The notes beneath the pieces were generated by a model, which saw only the letters and a list, made by a program, of their open reading frames with translations, was not told the origin of the DNA and did not search any database. DNA of 27,440 bases from positions 1-27,440 of the IMG/VR virus record IMGVR_UViG_3300020220_000264, one strand, 5' to 3'. A program made the position numbers and the translations under genes. Of the stretch, positions 9,001 through 17,483 are shown one piece after another. The stretch's first letter is position 1. Every line of letters begins with the position of its first letter. This DNA comes from a virus.

Positions 9001-12000
9001 AACTGTTTCCGAATCTCCTCTGGCACCACGAGCAATGAATGCTCCTGTGCTTTCTTGTATCAACGAGTTATCGCGTAATGGACAATCTTCATCCAATGCG
9101 TTTGGACGATTTGTGTCAGATGTTGTAAAATCATTCATGTCTGCTAGTGCTGTTGCAACTCTAGCCGGAGTAGAATTTTCTCTTGATGGTCTGTAGTCTA
9201 AGCAGTTACGAAGTTCGTATGTATATCCATATACAGGACTTGTGTAAAGCGGAATATCTTCGTAACGACTGAAGAATGGATGATGGTCGTTGTGTTCGTA
9301 TGAGTTAATCGTGAAAGGGCCTGCTCCGCTGTGCTTCAAGAACTTGAAGCGAATAAACAGAGTATAGTCCAGTTTTTCGCCCTTATTCTTGAAGATGCCG
9401 GGATATTGTGTCTTGAGGTTCTGCAAAGCACTCTTGCGAATCACAATCTTGGCATGATCGTAGAAATTATCATTGACTCCATTGATCAACTCAAAGTACT
9501 TGGTGATATCTCGCTTGCCTGTGGGATTTTGTTCTGAGTTTGTTGCGTCCCATACGAGGACTTCTTCAACAGATAGCACATCTGAGAATCCAAGACTAGT
9601 AACAAATTCGTCTGGCAATGTTGGACTCAAGAATGAGTTTGTATTGTTTGCCGAGCCGTCATCATCTTCATCCCATGAGTCCCATCCATTTTGTCCTTCA
9701 GGACTGAAGTTTACATTCCACGGATCATCTGAGTTATCTCCGTTGAACTGGAAAATGCCTTCCCAGTTTTTGAGAGGAAGCATAAAGTATCCGTCTTCGT
9801 TGATGTACTTGTCCCATGTCACGCCTGAGTATTCTGAAATAACTGCTGCTGTCTTCTTTCTAAAGTTTGTGGTATTTGCGCTACCTGCTGTTTGAGCAGC
9901 AACCACAGTTTCCATGTGGAAAGGTTTGGTTGTAATACCAAGAGTATCGCCACCTGTAGGAGCATACACAATATACATCACAGTTTTATCTGAGTTCACT
10001 AGTGCTTTGATTGGAGAGTTTGCATCAGAGACTGCACCAACTGATAGGAGTTTATTGGTGTTTGCGCTGAACACCATAATTTTGTCTAGATTGTCTGCTT
10101 CAAAGTAAGAAGCATTAGTCGCCAATGCTGCATTTACTCTTGCTTGAAATGCAGAGTTAACCGTAGAACTTGCCTTGAATGTGTATAGCGTATTGCTAGA
10201 AGTGTCAGCGGTATTCGCAACAATACCTACACCTGATGTCTGATTGCTGAGAATCCATATCAAGTTGCTTCCGCTTCCATATTGTCTCCAAACCAAACTA
10301 CTATTTGCCTGGAATGTAGGACCTGCTCCAGTTCCACTAGAGATCAGTTGCTTGCTGAAAGTTTTCTTGCAATCATACTTGGTCTTTGCAAACTCAGTAA
10401 TCTGTTTCAAAGAACACAAAGAAGGAAGATCAAAGATAGCAAGATTGGCCTTTGGAGAAAACAGGATGGTATCGTAGTATTCAACTAGAACTGGATCTGT
10501 TTGACCGGACACAATTCGCTCTACTTGAGTGAATGATGTTCCACCAAAACCAGACGGACCACCCGTAATCGAAATCTCAAACAACTCTATACTTCCTGCA
10601 ATCTGATCGCCGGTAACTACAGTATCTTCTCTATTTTCATAACGGAATCTGATGTGATCAAAGTCTGCAAAGTAAGAACCATCTTTGATCTGAATGTCAC
10701 ATAGATGCACATTCACTTTACCTTCGTTTGGTGTTACTCCGCGAATACGAGCAGTACCGATTAAAGTGTTTCCATTTTCGTTACCAGTCGTAGCATCAGG
10801 TGATAGTTGATTCCAAAGTTCAACCTTTGGATGCGAACTCCAAGATGGAAGTTTCAGAGTAGATGGAGCAGAAGTATCGCCAGTTAGAGGTGGTTCGCAG
10901 ATCACATAGTTGCCGAGAAGCAGGTTGATTTCTTCTCCAACAACTGCTTCAGACTCTCTCGCCTTTTCGATTGGAATGAACTTGGTGTTCTGATTCTCGA
11001 ACTCATATCCGTAGATGTATGCTTTGCCAGTACCAACACCAACTATGAGTTTGCTCTTGGCGTCTTCAATGGCATCTACCACCGTTTCTGATGATGGGTC
11101 TTCTGCGTCTGCCGCCCATTCAGGATGCAGGCGTCCAAGTGTATACTTTCCATTGAATCGATCATCTGAGTAGGTACTGACATGAGGAAATACTGCCAGG
11201 TAATCTTGAGGATTTTCTCCTTGCTGTGATAGAACCTTTCTAGGAACTCCATCACCTTTTGTATACAGAAGATTGAACACATCTCCTGTTACTGGAATTT
11301 CAGACTTCAAGAAAAACAAGTTGCTATTGTTTGATTTGCTGTAAGACTCAGACACCATGATATCACCTTCCAATGGGGTGCCAAATATCATGTGCATCAA
11401 AGTAGTGCCGTAACCTTCTGCACGGAAATCTACTTCTCCTTGACGAGAAAGGAATGTATCCGCGTTTGACACAATTCCTTTCCATACCAAAGCGTCATTT
11501 CGGTATCCATAGATGCTTATGTTTGCCGGGAATCCATCTGAAACTTCTGATGTGCCGCTTTCGTTTCTTACTGAAAATGGTGTCGAGTTTGCAGAACCTT
11601 GAATTTCTCTAACAGTTTCTCTAAGCACACACACCTTTTCGTCATTGAAGTATTCTTCGATGTCGATTTCAAATGGCTTAACTGTATACGATCCTGACTC
11701 ATCATAAGTTCTGCGGGCAAGAGTTTCTTCCAAATCGCTATAGATGGGATACTTTACCGAATAGCGAATAGTTCCATCTACTACACGAGTCAACTCAACA
11801 AAGTTAGTCGTTTTGTACTGGTCTGCATCTGCAAGAGTGTCTTGATTAGTGAATGCTAGTTGATCCAATACTAGATCAACTTTGTAGCGATCAGCACCAG
11901 GCGCTGCATAGTTGTAAGACCCGTATGCAGGATCTAGAAGAGTTCTATCAGTATCTGCATCAATCACTTCTCGCTTGATCGTAAATCCAACTCGGCAAGA

Positions 12001-12918
12001 TGGGAACTGAAACAGTCTGACTCCAACTAAACTACTTTCCATACCTGTAACAAATGTCCAACCTTCTCCGATTGAACCAATTGCAGGCACATCGCCAGGA
12101 GCAGTTGTCCATTCAGTTTCTACTGAATCACTTTCGGTTGAAACTCCAAGTACTGTGCTTTGTAGTCTAGCCTTTCGCTTCAGTGCGATAGTCTGCGCCG
12201 ATGCCATGATAAACGCACCGTCAATGTAATAGATGCCGTCTTGGTTCGATATTAGAGTTGCTTTTCCGAAAGTAGCAACTTTATCTACACTTTCGTTTGA
12301 ATACTTGATCTGACATCGAATATCAGTTGCAATCTCTTGATTGCTTTCGTCAACCACAGTAACCACCGACAATGTGGAGGGAGCGCCTGTAACTTGTTTG
12401 TATAGGTCTTTCAGATTTGTGATGCTTCTGTTTTCGCCTGTATTTGGATCTGTCACCGTGACAGAATTTTGATACTCGACAAACAGAACATGGTATGGGT
12501 CTGGATCTGTCGGTGCCACCGCCTCCGACGCTTCCACATGAAGAACTTTCATGCGAAGTTGCGGAACTGTAGATCCTGATGAAACATCATTGACGATGAT
12601 TTTTCCAACAAACTGAGAGGGAGTAACTGTTACTTGTCCCTGCGTGCCATCGGCTGTTGTTCCTGTGACCGCAGTTTCGATGCGGATGAAACTGCAATCC
12701 ACCGCACCCAACTGTCCATCGACAACTGGACTTCCATCCTTAAAGATGTGATTGGCAAATCTACTGATTTGCTTTTGCAAGACCGTTTGTAGTTGAGTTA
12801 GTTCTCGGGCCTGTAATGCATAGCCAGGCTTGAACAGCATCTTGATGAATTTCTTGCTGTCCTGATAGTCGTCGTAGTACGGGAAGCCTGCGAATTGTGT
12901 TGGTTCGATCTCTGCCAT
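6100..12918 (-). CDS. Giant DUF4815-like baseplate/tail structural protein (2272 aa)
   Basis: The N-terminus (FPYYDDYQDSKKFIKMLFKPG, then ARELTQLQTVLQKQISRF, residues about 12-55) matches the DUF4815-type start of a large virion protein of T4-like cyanophages. Further family-like segments include FYDHAKIVI (about 1154), YEDIPLYTS (about 1224), KLEKRIERVEYYTTL then VDNFKGH (about 1393-1450), SDTWIDTN and FGTQWNDWETSWTG (about 1540-1570), and WRDPLAQTFLVD (about 1806). The C-terminus ends in receptor-like beta-rich sequence. The AAAGGA ribosome site overlaps the gp8 stop. It appears longer than homologues I recall, with an extra unrecognised stretch around 845-1150 that includes an acidic patch (WDSWDEDDDG). 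Role inferred: peripheral baseplate protein linking wedges to fibres. Family confidence is good. The function of individual domains is unknown. Confidence 0.92.
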   Translation of the reverse strand: MAEIEPTQFAGFPYYDDYQDSKKFIKMLFKPGYALQARELTQLQTVLQKQISRFANHIFKDGSPVVDGQLGAVDCSFIRIETAVTGTTADGTQGQVTVTPSQFVGKIIVNDVSSGSTVPQLRMKVLHVEASEAVAPTDPDPYHVLFVEYQNSVTVTDPNTGENRSITNLKDLYKQVTGAPSTLSVVTVVDESNQEIATDIRCQIKYSNESVDKVATFGKATLISNQDGIYYIDGAFIMASAQTIALKRKARLQSTVLGVSTESDSVETEWTTAPGDVPAIGSIGEGWTFVTGMESSLVGVRLFQFPSCRVGFTIKREVIDADTDRTLLDPAYGSYNYAAPGADRYKVDLVLDQLAFTNQDTLADADQYKTTNFVELTRVVDGTIRYSVKYPIYSDLEETLARRTYDESGSYTVKPFEIDIEEYFNDEKVCVLRETVREIQGSANSTPFSVRNESGTSEVSDGFPANISIYGYRNDALVWKGIVSNADTFLSRQGEVDFRAEGYGTTLMHMIFGTPLEGDIMVSESYSKSNNSNLFFLKSEIPVTGDVFNLLYTKGDGVPRKVLSQQGENPQDYLAVFPHVSTYSDDRFNGKYTLGRLHPEWAADAEDPSSETVVDAIEDAKSKLIVGVGTGKAYIYGYEFENQNTKFIPIEKARESEAVVGEEINLLLGNYVICEPPLTGDTSAPSTLKLPSWSSHPKVELWNQLSPDATTGNENGNTLIGTARIRGVTPNEGKVNVHLCDIQIKDGSYFADFDHIRFRYENREDTVVTGDQIAGSIELFEISITGGPSGFGGTSFTQVERIVSGQTDPVLVEYYDTILFSPKANLAIFDLPSLCSLKQITEFAKTKYDCKKTFSKQLISSGTGAGPTFQANSSLVWRQYGSGSNLIWILSNQTSGVGIVANTADTSSNTLYTFKASSTVNSAFQARVNAALATNASYFEADNLDKIMVFSANTNKLLSVGAVSDANSPIKALVNSDKTVMYIVYAPTGGDTLGITTKPFHMETVVAAQTAGSANTTNFRKKTAAVISEYSGVTWDKYINEDGYFMLPLKNWEGIFQFNGDNSDDPWNVNFSPEGQNGWDSWDEDDDGSANNTNSFLSPTLPDEFVTSLGFSDVLSVEEVLVWDATNSEQNPTGKRDITKYFELINGVNDNFYDHAKIVIRKSALQNLKTQYPGIFKNKGEKLDYTLFIRFKFLKHSGAGPFTINSYEHNDHHPFFSRYEDIPLYTSPVYGYTYELRNCLDYRPSRENSTPARVATALADMNDFTTSDTNRPNALDEDCPLRDNSLIQESTGAFIARGARGDSETVLPALGSTGSRPAVTYDYFTSRRDKLVLLKNREFKIIAGKSAIRPESPKDVPESMSLYTLSLPQYTFGSEDVLVDYIDNRRFTMSDIAKLEKRIERVEYYTTLTLLEKEAAELSIPDPALGGAERIKNGIFVDNFKGHGVGDVFSPYYSCAMDFDKGHLRPRFSTRHIEFAPVPLIAGSQEFKISPDGVVTLFYDDTTPNRYIIQPVASRAISVNPFDIVSWLGSVSMVPSSDTWIDTNTKPAVTINLEGENDAWKGMKSAFGTQWNDWETSWTGVRASTTESLGEKSSSQFLDAPHTRRAPDGVMRRRQQTTTTRTSLVTETVDRRQTREGIKTSITPQRVTKELGDRIVDVSVVPYIRSKKITITGKSLKPNTILYAFFDNTSVNKYCEFDGQPVTPSNPIKTNSAGEVEVVFNLPGGVFKTGERQFRLTDSTTNDLPRSNTSADASYFAQGMLQTKENTIVSTRVPVISRQTVTEDRVVRDAVTRVQTDSTSSITWRDPLAQTFLVDVAKNPKGVWVHSIDLFIKNAPSGESAPPIRVQIRPTVNGYPHSSMVLPFAEASLNASEVNLAIGSGDGEVPSVDDPDTYTRFKFSTPVYLIPGEYAIVIMSNSAEYECYIAEMGEVAIGTEGTRITQQPYAGVFFKSQNASTWSADQNTDLMFAINTCKFVTSDTPLEVSFAPVTGQYGFENEEDPFEVDAMKVVAQLLKFDNSTVNAKLALTNDNGLVQEFDIPLNENFAPRPVAFQLDKSSRLKLQFTNSDVNVSPCIDSERLSAILIDNIIGSPTPQSSNWEVEYKARPPYDVDEVDSNGNLVYPVSRYISRRVDLISGLECDDLKVYLSANLPNFTYVNGSSQNTEIKTAIEVWAKVQTGDSDVPFDDLNWMRMDVNPLQATQIATDEVTFTEYAFTMPEFFYPSPSAAKTGYSKAEQQFAVPFTRYSIKIVMFSNNGTIVPKVKDLRVIAVV

Positions 12919-12928
12919 TCTTAGTCCT

Positions 12929-15481
12929 TTAGAACCGTAGAATCAACTTGAACTCTTCAAGCCGCTCGGGGTTGCGAGTGATTGCCTTGATATTGTCTAT
13001 GTATACGACTTCGCCACTATTAATCTGAAGGTCTGGCTCGGTGACATCCCCGCGAGTTATCGAAGGGATGTTGTCTGAAATGGGGATCTCGTCTACGGTC
13101 AGGACATAAACTGGTTGCCCACTTTCAGTTTTTCCAAATCCAAGCAAAATGCCTTCTTTTGTGGTGCTATCAAACGGATCAAATGATCTGTTCCAACCTC
13201 TAAGAGAAGTCAATTCTAGATTCACTGCTTGCTCAGACTCAGACTGTGTGATGGTGTAGTCCACCACAGATGCAGTACCTATCTTGCGATACTCGGCATC
13301 TATTGTTCCCTCAGTACCCGTGATCAGTTCCAAGACAGTAATCGTACTGTCTAATGAAAGATAAGATATGCCATTGATATCTACTAAACTTGGAGTGTTG
13401 TTCAGAACCTTGGCATTTACCTTATAGGTTTGACTGTACGATGCTCTTGTTAGTGTTTCTCGTTGAGCATCTCCACTAACAATGCCAATGTTTGTTTCTC
13501 GAACACCTGTGCTACTGATGTTGCTTCCATTCCATATGCCAGAGAATTGATTTACCCCCGAAACCTGTATGACTCTTTCGCCTTCCACATAATTTCCAAG
13601 TGCATCTACAGTTGCTCCACGGAATCTTCCATTGACATCGCTCAGTATGAGATATCCGTCTGTTCCATCAGTTCCAACATCCCAACCGGCAATTCTGGCA
13701 GTAGTCAACGACTCTACTCCAATCACAAACTTACCAATGTCAAATGACTCAGAAGTATATCCAAGCGTACTAATGAAGTTATCGTCATCTTGGAAATACT
13801 GATATGATGGGCCTATCTCCTGTCCTGCATCGTTGCATCCAACAATGGGAAGGTTTGAATTGTTTTTGAACTTGCTATCTTCTAAAGGTTCGATATACAC
13901 ATATCCAGTAGGATCTGGTCCTGTGATTGCCGTACAGCAATTTTCAGAAGACACAGCAATAGGAGGTATCCATCGTACAACTCTACCAGTTGCACCGCTG
14001 CTTGCTTGTTTGACTAGTTGACCATGCACAAAGTTTCCCGTGGAAGGATCATATGTGTGTCTTCCTGCAACTCCATCTGATGCCCAAAACTTGATCTTTA
14101 CCACGATGATTTTTGGTTTGGTTATTCTGAGTTTGTATCCTTCCAAGTCTTCGATACCTGCAAACTGACCTGCATTTGTACCTCTTCCCAACTTTGGATT
14201 TCTAAGAAGTCCAAACTGTCGGAAGTTGTTGATCGCTGGCAACTCTCCTGCTATACCTGCTCTGCTAGAACAGAAAACCATAATCTCAGATGCACCAAGT
14301 TCTGTGACTGCATCGGATCCATGTCCGCCACGCGGAGAAATGATTACTCTTGCTTCGGGCGCCTTTGCAGAAACTGGTGTAATAACAATGGTTGCATTCG
14401 TGTAGTTCTTTCCCGCTCTTAGAATTTCTAGTCGATCAATTTGGTAAGTATTGTTGCACTCTGCTCCTGTGATTGCTTCCATTTTGCAAAGCAGTTCGCA
14501 TCCAAATCCATCACCAAACACCTTTGCTGTTGGAACAATGTCGAATGCTGTTCTGTTTTCTCCCGAAGCAGATACTGGTCGAGCAAGTGGTTCTCTGATG
14601 GTCAATCCAAGCAATCCTGCATATTCGGTGGAAGGTTGTCCCCATTCTGCAAACTGAATTTCGTGAATTTGTCCTGATCCTAAACCACTCTTGAAGTATA
14701 CACTATAGCCAACCAATCCACCTTCAGAGTTCAAGTTTCCTCCAACTGGAAGTCCTGCGGGAATAACCCAAACCTTTGTGTCTCCCACTCTGCCTGGCAC
14801 AGCAACCATCTGATTTGTGCTAATGCTTGTGAGCGGGAATGAATCTCCTAGAGATGTAAGGATTACATTGTCAATTGATCCATCTATGGCTGATTGTTGA
14901 ACAGCAAGTTGAAGCGATCTGACATTGCTAAGACCACCCGCAAAGTTAAATCCATCTTCGATAAACTCTACTGGAACTCGCGTATCAGTAGCAAACTTGT
15001 AGTACAGATCGTCAGGAATCTGATACATGAACTTCCACCTGTATCCATCACTTGTGCAGAAAATGCTTGTACTTGTTGAAGTTGGTTGATCGGTTGAAGG
15101 TTCTCCACCTTCATTGGAAATGCATTTGTACACCTTGTTTTCAGATGTGGTTACATAGAATTGTTTCGGGGCGTATGGATTTACCAAATCAACCACATCA
15201 TCATATTCTGCGTAAACCGTTCCGTTTTGCCAAGGATTTCTAGGAATGACTAGTGATACATCGCTTCTACCAATACGGATGGCTCCCATCATATCAGTCC
15301 ATGCATCTAGATCACCACGGACACAATCAACAACTAAATCTGGAAGATTTTCATTGCTCCATTGTGAGTTCTTTCCAAAGAACAAGAAGAATCTAGAATC
15401 AGAAAAGGAATCAAACTCATCTAGCAGAAATTCTGCTAGATTTGCACGGAACTTGTTGCGGATACGAGTATCAAATGCCAT
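12929..15481 (-). CDS. gp8: Baseplate wedge subunit gp8 (enlarged, 850 aa)
   Basis: T4 gp8 hallmarks are present at the N-terminus: FFLFFGKNSQW (31-41), DAWTDMMGAIRIGRSDVSLVIPR (59-81), then DGYRWKFMYQIPDD (about 145-158). At the C-terminus, SGEVVYIDNIKAITRN and EEFKLILRF correspond to the conserved end of gp8 (GEMIYMENRPPI...EINILF in T4). T4 gp8 is 334 aa, so about 500 residues are inserted between the N-terminal domain and the C-terminal signature. This middle is beta-rich and resembles the enlarged gp8 of marine T4-like phages. In the baseplate gp8 joins the wedge around the gp6 ring. The start at 15481 follows AAAGG. It lies between the 659-aa structural gene and the giant DUF4815-like gene, in the usual marine-phage order. 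Confidence 0.9.
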   Translation of the reverse strand: MAFDTRIRNKFRANLAEFLLDEFDSFSDSRFFLFFGKNSQWSNENLPDLVVDCVRGDLDAWTDMMGAIRIGRSDVSLVIPRNPWQNGTVYAEYDDVVDLVNPYAPKQFYVTTSENKVYKCISNEGGEPSTDQPTSTSTSIFCTSDGYRWKFMYQIPDDLYYKFATDTRVPVEFIEDGFNFAGGLSNVRSLQLAVQQSAIDGSIDNVILTSLGDSFPLTSISTNQMVAVPGRVGDTKVWVIPAGLPVGGNLNSEGGLVGYSVYFKSGLGSGQIHEIQFAEWGQPSTEYAGLLGLTIREPLARPVSASGENRTAFDIVPTAKVFGDGFGCELLCKMEAITGAECNNTYQIDRLEILRAGKNYTNATIVITPVSAKAPEARVIISPRGGHGSDAVTELGASEIMVFCSSRAGIAGELPAINNFRQFGLLRNPKLGRGTNAGQFAGIEDLEGYKLRITKPKIIVVKIKFWASDGVAGRHTYDPSTGNFVHGQLVKQASSGATGRVVRWIPPIAVSSENCCTAITGPDPTGYVYIEPLEDSKFKNNSNLPIVGCNDAGQEIGPSYQYFQDDDNFISTLGYTSESFDIGKFVIGVESLTTARIAGWDVGTDGTDGYLILSDVNGRFRGATVDALGNYVEGERVIQVSGVNQFSGIWNGSNISSTGVRETNIGIVSGDAQRETLTRASYSQTYKVNAKVLNNTPSLVDINGISYLSLDSTITVLELITGTEGTIDAEYRKIGTASVVDYTITQSESEQAVNLELTSLRGWNRSFDPFDSTTKEGILLGFGKTESGQPVYVLTVDEIPISDNIPSITRGDVTEPDLQINSGEVVYIDNIKAITRNPERLEEFKLILRF

Positions 15482-15495
15482 TAGTTTACCTTTGC

Positions 15496-17475
15496 TTATG
15501 TAGGTGTAAATCTAGAAACTGATCCACTTCTAGTGTTTTGTCCCTGCGTATTTGTGTTGAAAATTCTATTTAACTCAGATACATTTACTGTCTGTTCATC
15601 CAGTACATCAGATCTCTTACCAAGTCCTTTTATTATTCCTGCAACATACGATGTTTCTTCAGGAACAAAGTCATCTGTTTCAAATCCATCAAACTTGTTA
15701 GATCCAGGCACAAACGAGTGGTAGTATCTTCCATCAATCATGTGGAAGAAATCGTTCAGTTTGATGTAAGAAAATCTAGTGAAATCTGAGTTTCCTTCAA
15801 TACAGATACATGGGGTTATGTTTGTATATCCTCTGCTGTTTGGATGACTGTACACAATCCAGTAATTCTGCGATAGGCAGCATCCAGGACCAGTTCCAGT
15901 ACAAAGTTCCCATGTTTCGTGAGTTGCTTGTAGTTCTTCTGTGCCTGTACACCCACCTGTTATGTTATTGCTCGTGACTTGTTCGTAGTCCGATGAATTG
16001 TGGTCGGCATCCAGGCACCAAATGTTGTGTATGCCCTGTATAAGGCCTTCTGATAGAGGACTTCCGCCAGTGATATGAGGATCTGTGCCATTTTCGACCG
16101 CAGTACCCAACAACGGGTTGTAACCATCAGGATACAAGTCAACTCCTTGACTATTGTTTCTGAGATTTTCATAGGTCTTGAATCGGTATGGTGTGTAGTG
16201 TCCGATGATAGGATCTTCAAATGTGACTACAAAGTTCTTGTCATCAACTCGATATCCTGTGGTTCTGTACAGATACTGCTGTGAAAACACTGCCATTCCT
16301 GATGGATGGATCAACTTTCTTATAGTGTCGATCCATCTGCCAAATGATTCGTCAGTCTTCACAACATACGAGAATTCTTGATAGAATCTGTTGTCTTGCA
16401 GTTTCTTTTTGGATGATACATGGCCATCGTCATTACTGTAGAATCCGTAGTCTTCTACAACTGCACCGAATAATGGAACCACTTCAGTTCCTCTTCCAGC
16501 CAAAGAAATGATCTTTGCTTCCCATTCTTCGGGATTATAGTTTACCCCACCATCCACAATCTTTATTCGCTTCACAGGACCTCTAGCATCGCTCTCTCCT
16601 GTTTTAACAAAGTATGCACTCTTGAGATAGTCAATCTCGATGATCTGTCCAAATCCTCCATTGCCCTCAGGAAATCCATAGTTACTTTTCGGATACAGCA
16701 CAACCTGATCGCCAATTCTATAGAGTTTCCATGATTGTCCAGTAGATGCCGTTTCTTCTCCAGTATCACAAATATCAAATCCAGTAAGAATCGTATACAC
16801 AATTTCACTTACAGTAGCGAGTGGAGAATTTGAAATCTGTACTGGAGAGTTTGGCGTAAACTGTCCGAACGGCGATGATATCACATACTCGGTTACTTCG
16901 TATCCACCTTGAGTGTATTGAATGATGCCTTTGATGTTTGCATATGCCTTCAATATGCCAGAACCATCTCTCTGCGAGAGAGTGCCCCCGTTATATTGGA
17001 ATAGTTTTCGGCCATTCGTGGATGTGGTTTTGATCTTGTACAGAGTATTCCACTTGCCATCAGACAACCGAAGAATGTCAACCTTTGGATAGTACAACTC
17101 AGCATAAGTGTTGAACAGAATCAAGAACAAGAATCTATATGATTTCTCTGTTCCCTTTGCCTTATAAAACGCTCTGATATGTTTCATCAGTTTGCGTTCA
17201 TCTAGGAGTGCCCCTGTAGTCTGATCGAACGCCAGTTGCTGTGGAAAGTGTTTCAGGTACTCTTCTTTGAACAGCGCGACGAATGAATCCAAACTGTTGT
17301 CAATATCTCTCTGATCTAGCAATGTCAGCGGAGAAAGTCTTCTTCCTTCTTCATTGGTTTGTAACCACTCGAAATACGCTTCCATGAATGCAACAAATAC
17401 GGGATGATCCGCAGAGACAAACTCTGGAACTTGCCCAGCAATAAAGTGTTGTAGTTTGTTGTCGTATCCTTGCAT
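15496..17475 (-). CDS. Conserved baseplate/tail structural protein of marine T4-like phages (659 aa)
   Basis: The N-terminal region contains VPEFVSADHPVFVAFMEAYF and EWL (residues about 17-38), DSFVALFKEEYL (about 63-74) and HIRAFYKAKGTEKSYRFLF (about 98-116), followed by ELYYPKVDILRLSDGKW. This is a conserved block found in virion proteins encoded between gp6 and gp8 in T4-like cyanophages. No T4 name is certain. The preferred start is the ATG at 17475, not the in-frame TTG at 17478: a GAGG motif overlapping the gp6 stop sits 6 bases before the ATG but only 3 before the TTG. Near the C-terminus a Cys/Gly/Thr-rich stretch (residues about 520-545, ELCTGTGPGCC) stands out. Likely a baseplate wedge accessory component. 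Confidence 0.85.
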   Translation of the reverse strand: MQGYDNKLQHFIAGQVPEFVSADHPVFVAFMEAYFEWLQTNEEGRRLSPLTLLDQRDIDNSLDSFVALFKEEYLKHFPQQLAFDQTTGALLDERKLMKHIRAFYKAKGTEKSYRFLFLILFNTYAELYYPKVDILRLSDGKWNTLYKIKTTSTNGRKLFQYNGGTLSQRDGSGILKAYANIKGIIQYTQGGYEVTEYVISSPFGQFTPNSPVQISNSPLATVSEIVYTILTGFDICDTGEETASTGQSWKLYRIGDQVVLYPKSNYGFPEGNGGFGQIIEIDYLKSAYFVKTGESDARGPVKRIKIVDGGVNYNPEEWEAKIISLAGRGTEVVPLFGAVVEDYGFYSNDDGHVSSKKKLQDNRFYQEFSYVVKTDESFGRWIDTIRKLIHPSGMAVFSQQYLYRTTGYRVDDKNFVVTFEDPIIGHYTPYRFKTYENLRNNSQGVDLYPDGYNPLLGTAVENGTDPHITGGSPLSEGLIQGIHNIWCLDADHNSSDYEQVTSNNITGGCTGTEELQATHETWELCTGTGPGCCLSQNYWIVYSHPNSRGYTNITPCICIEGNSDFTRFSYIKLNDFFHMIDGRYYHSFVPGSNKFDGFETDDFVPEETSYVAGIIKGLGKRSDVLDEQTVNVSELNRIFNTNTQGQNTRSGSVSRFTPT

Positions 17476-17483
17476 CAATTACC

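Noticed and set aside
9333-9350. Inverted repeat GCTTCAAG-AA-CTTGAAGC
   Set aside because: Inside the 2272-aa gene, coding FKFLK, with a two-base centre that does not form a usual loop and no T-run after it.
12449-12465. 17-base palindrome TCTGTCAC-C-GTGACAGA
   Set aside because: Operator-like symmetry, but it lies within the coding region for VTVTD and away from any gene start, and palindromes of this size are expected occasionally.
17476-17478. TTG as start of the 659-aa protein
   Set aside because: The adjacent ATG at 17475 has better spacing to the GAGG ribosome site.
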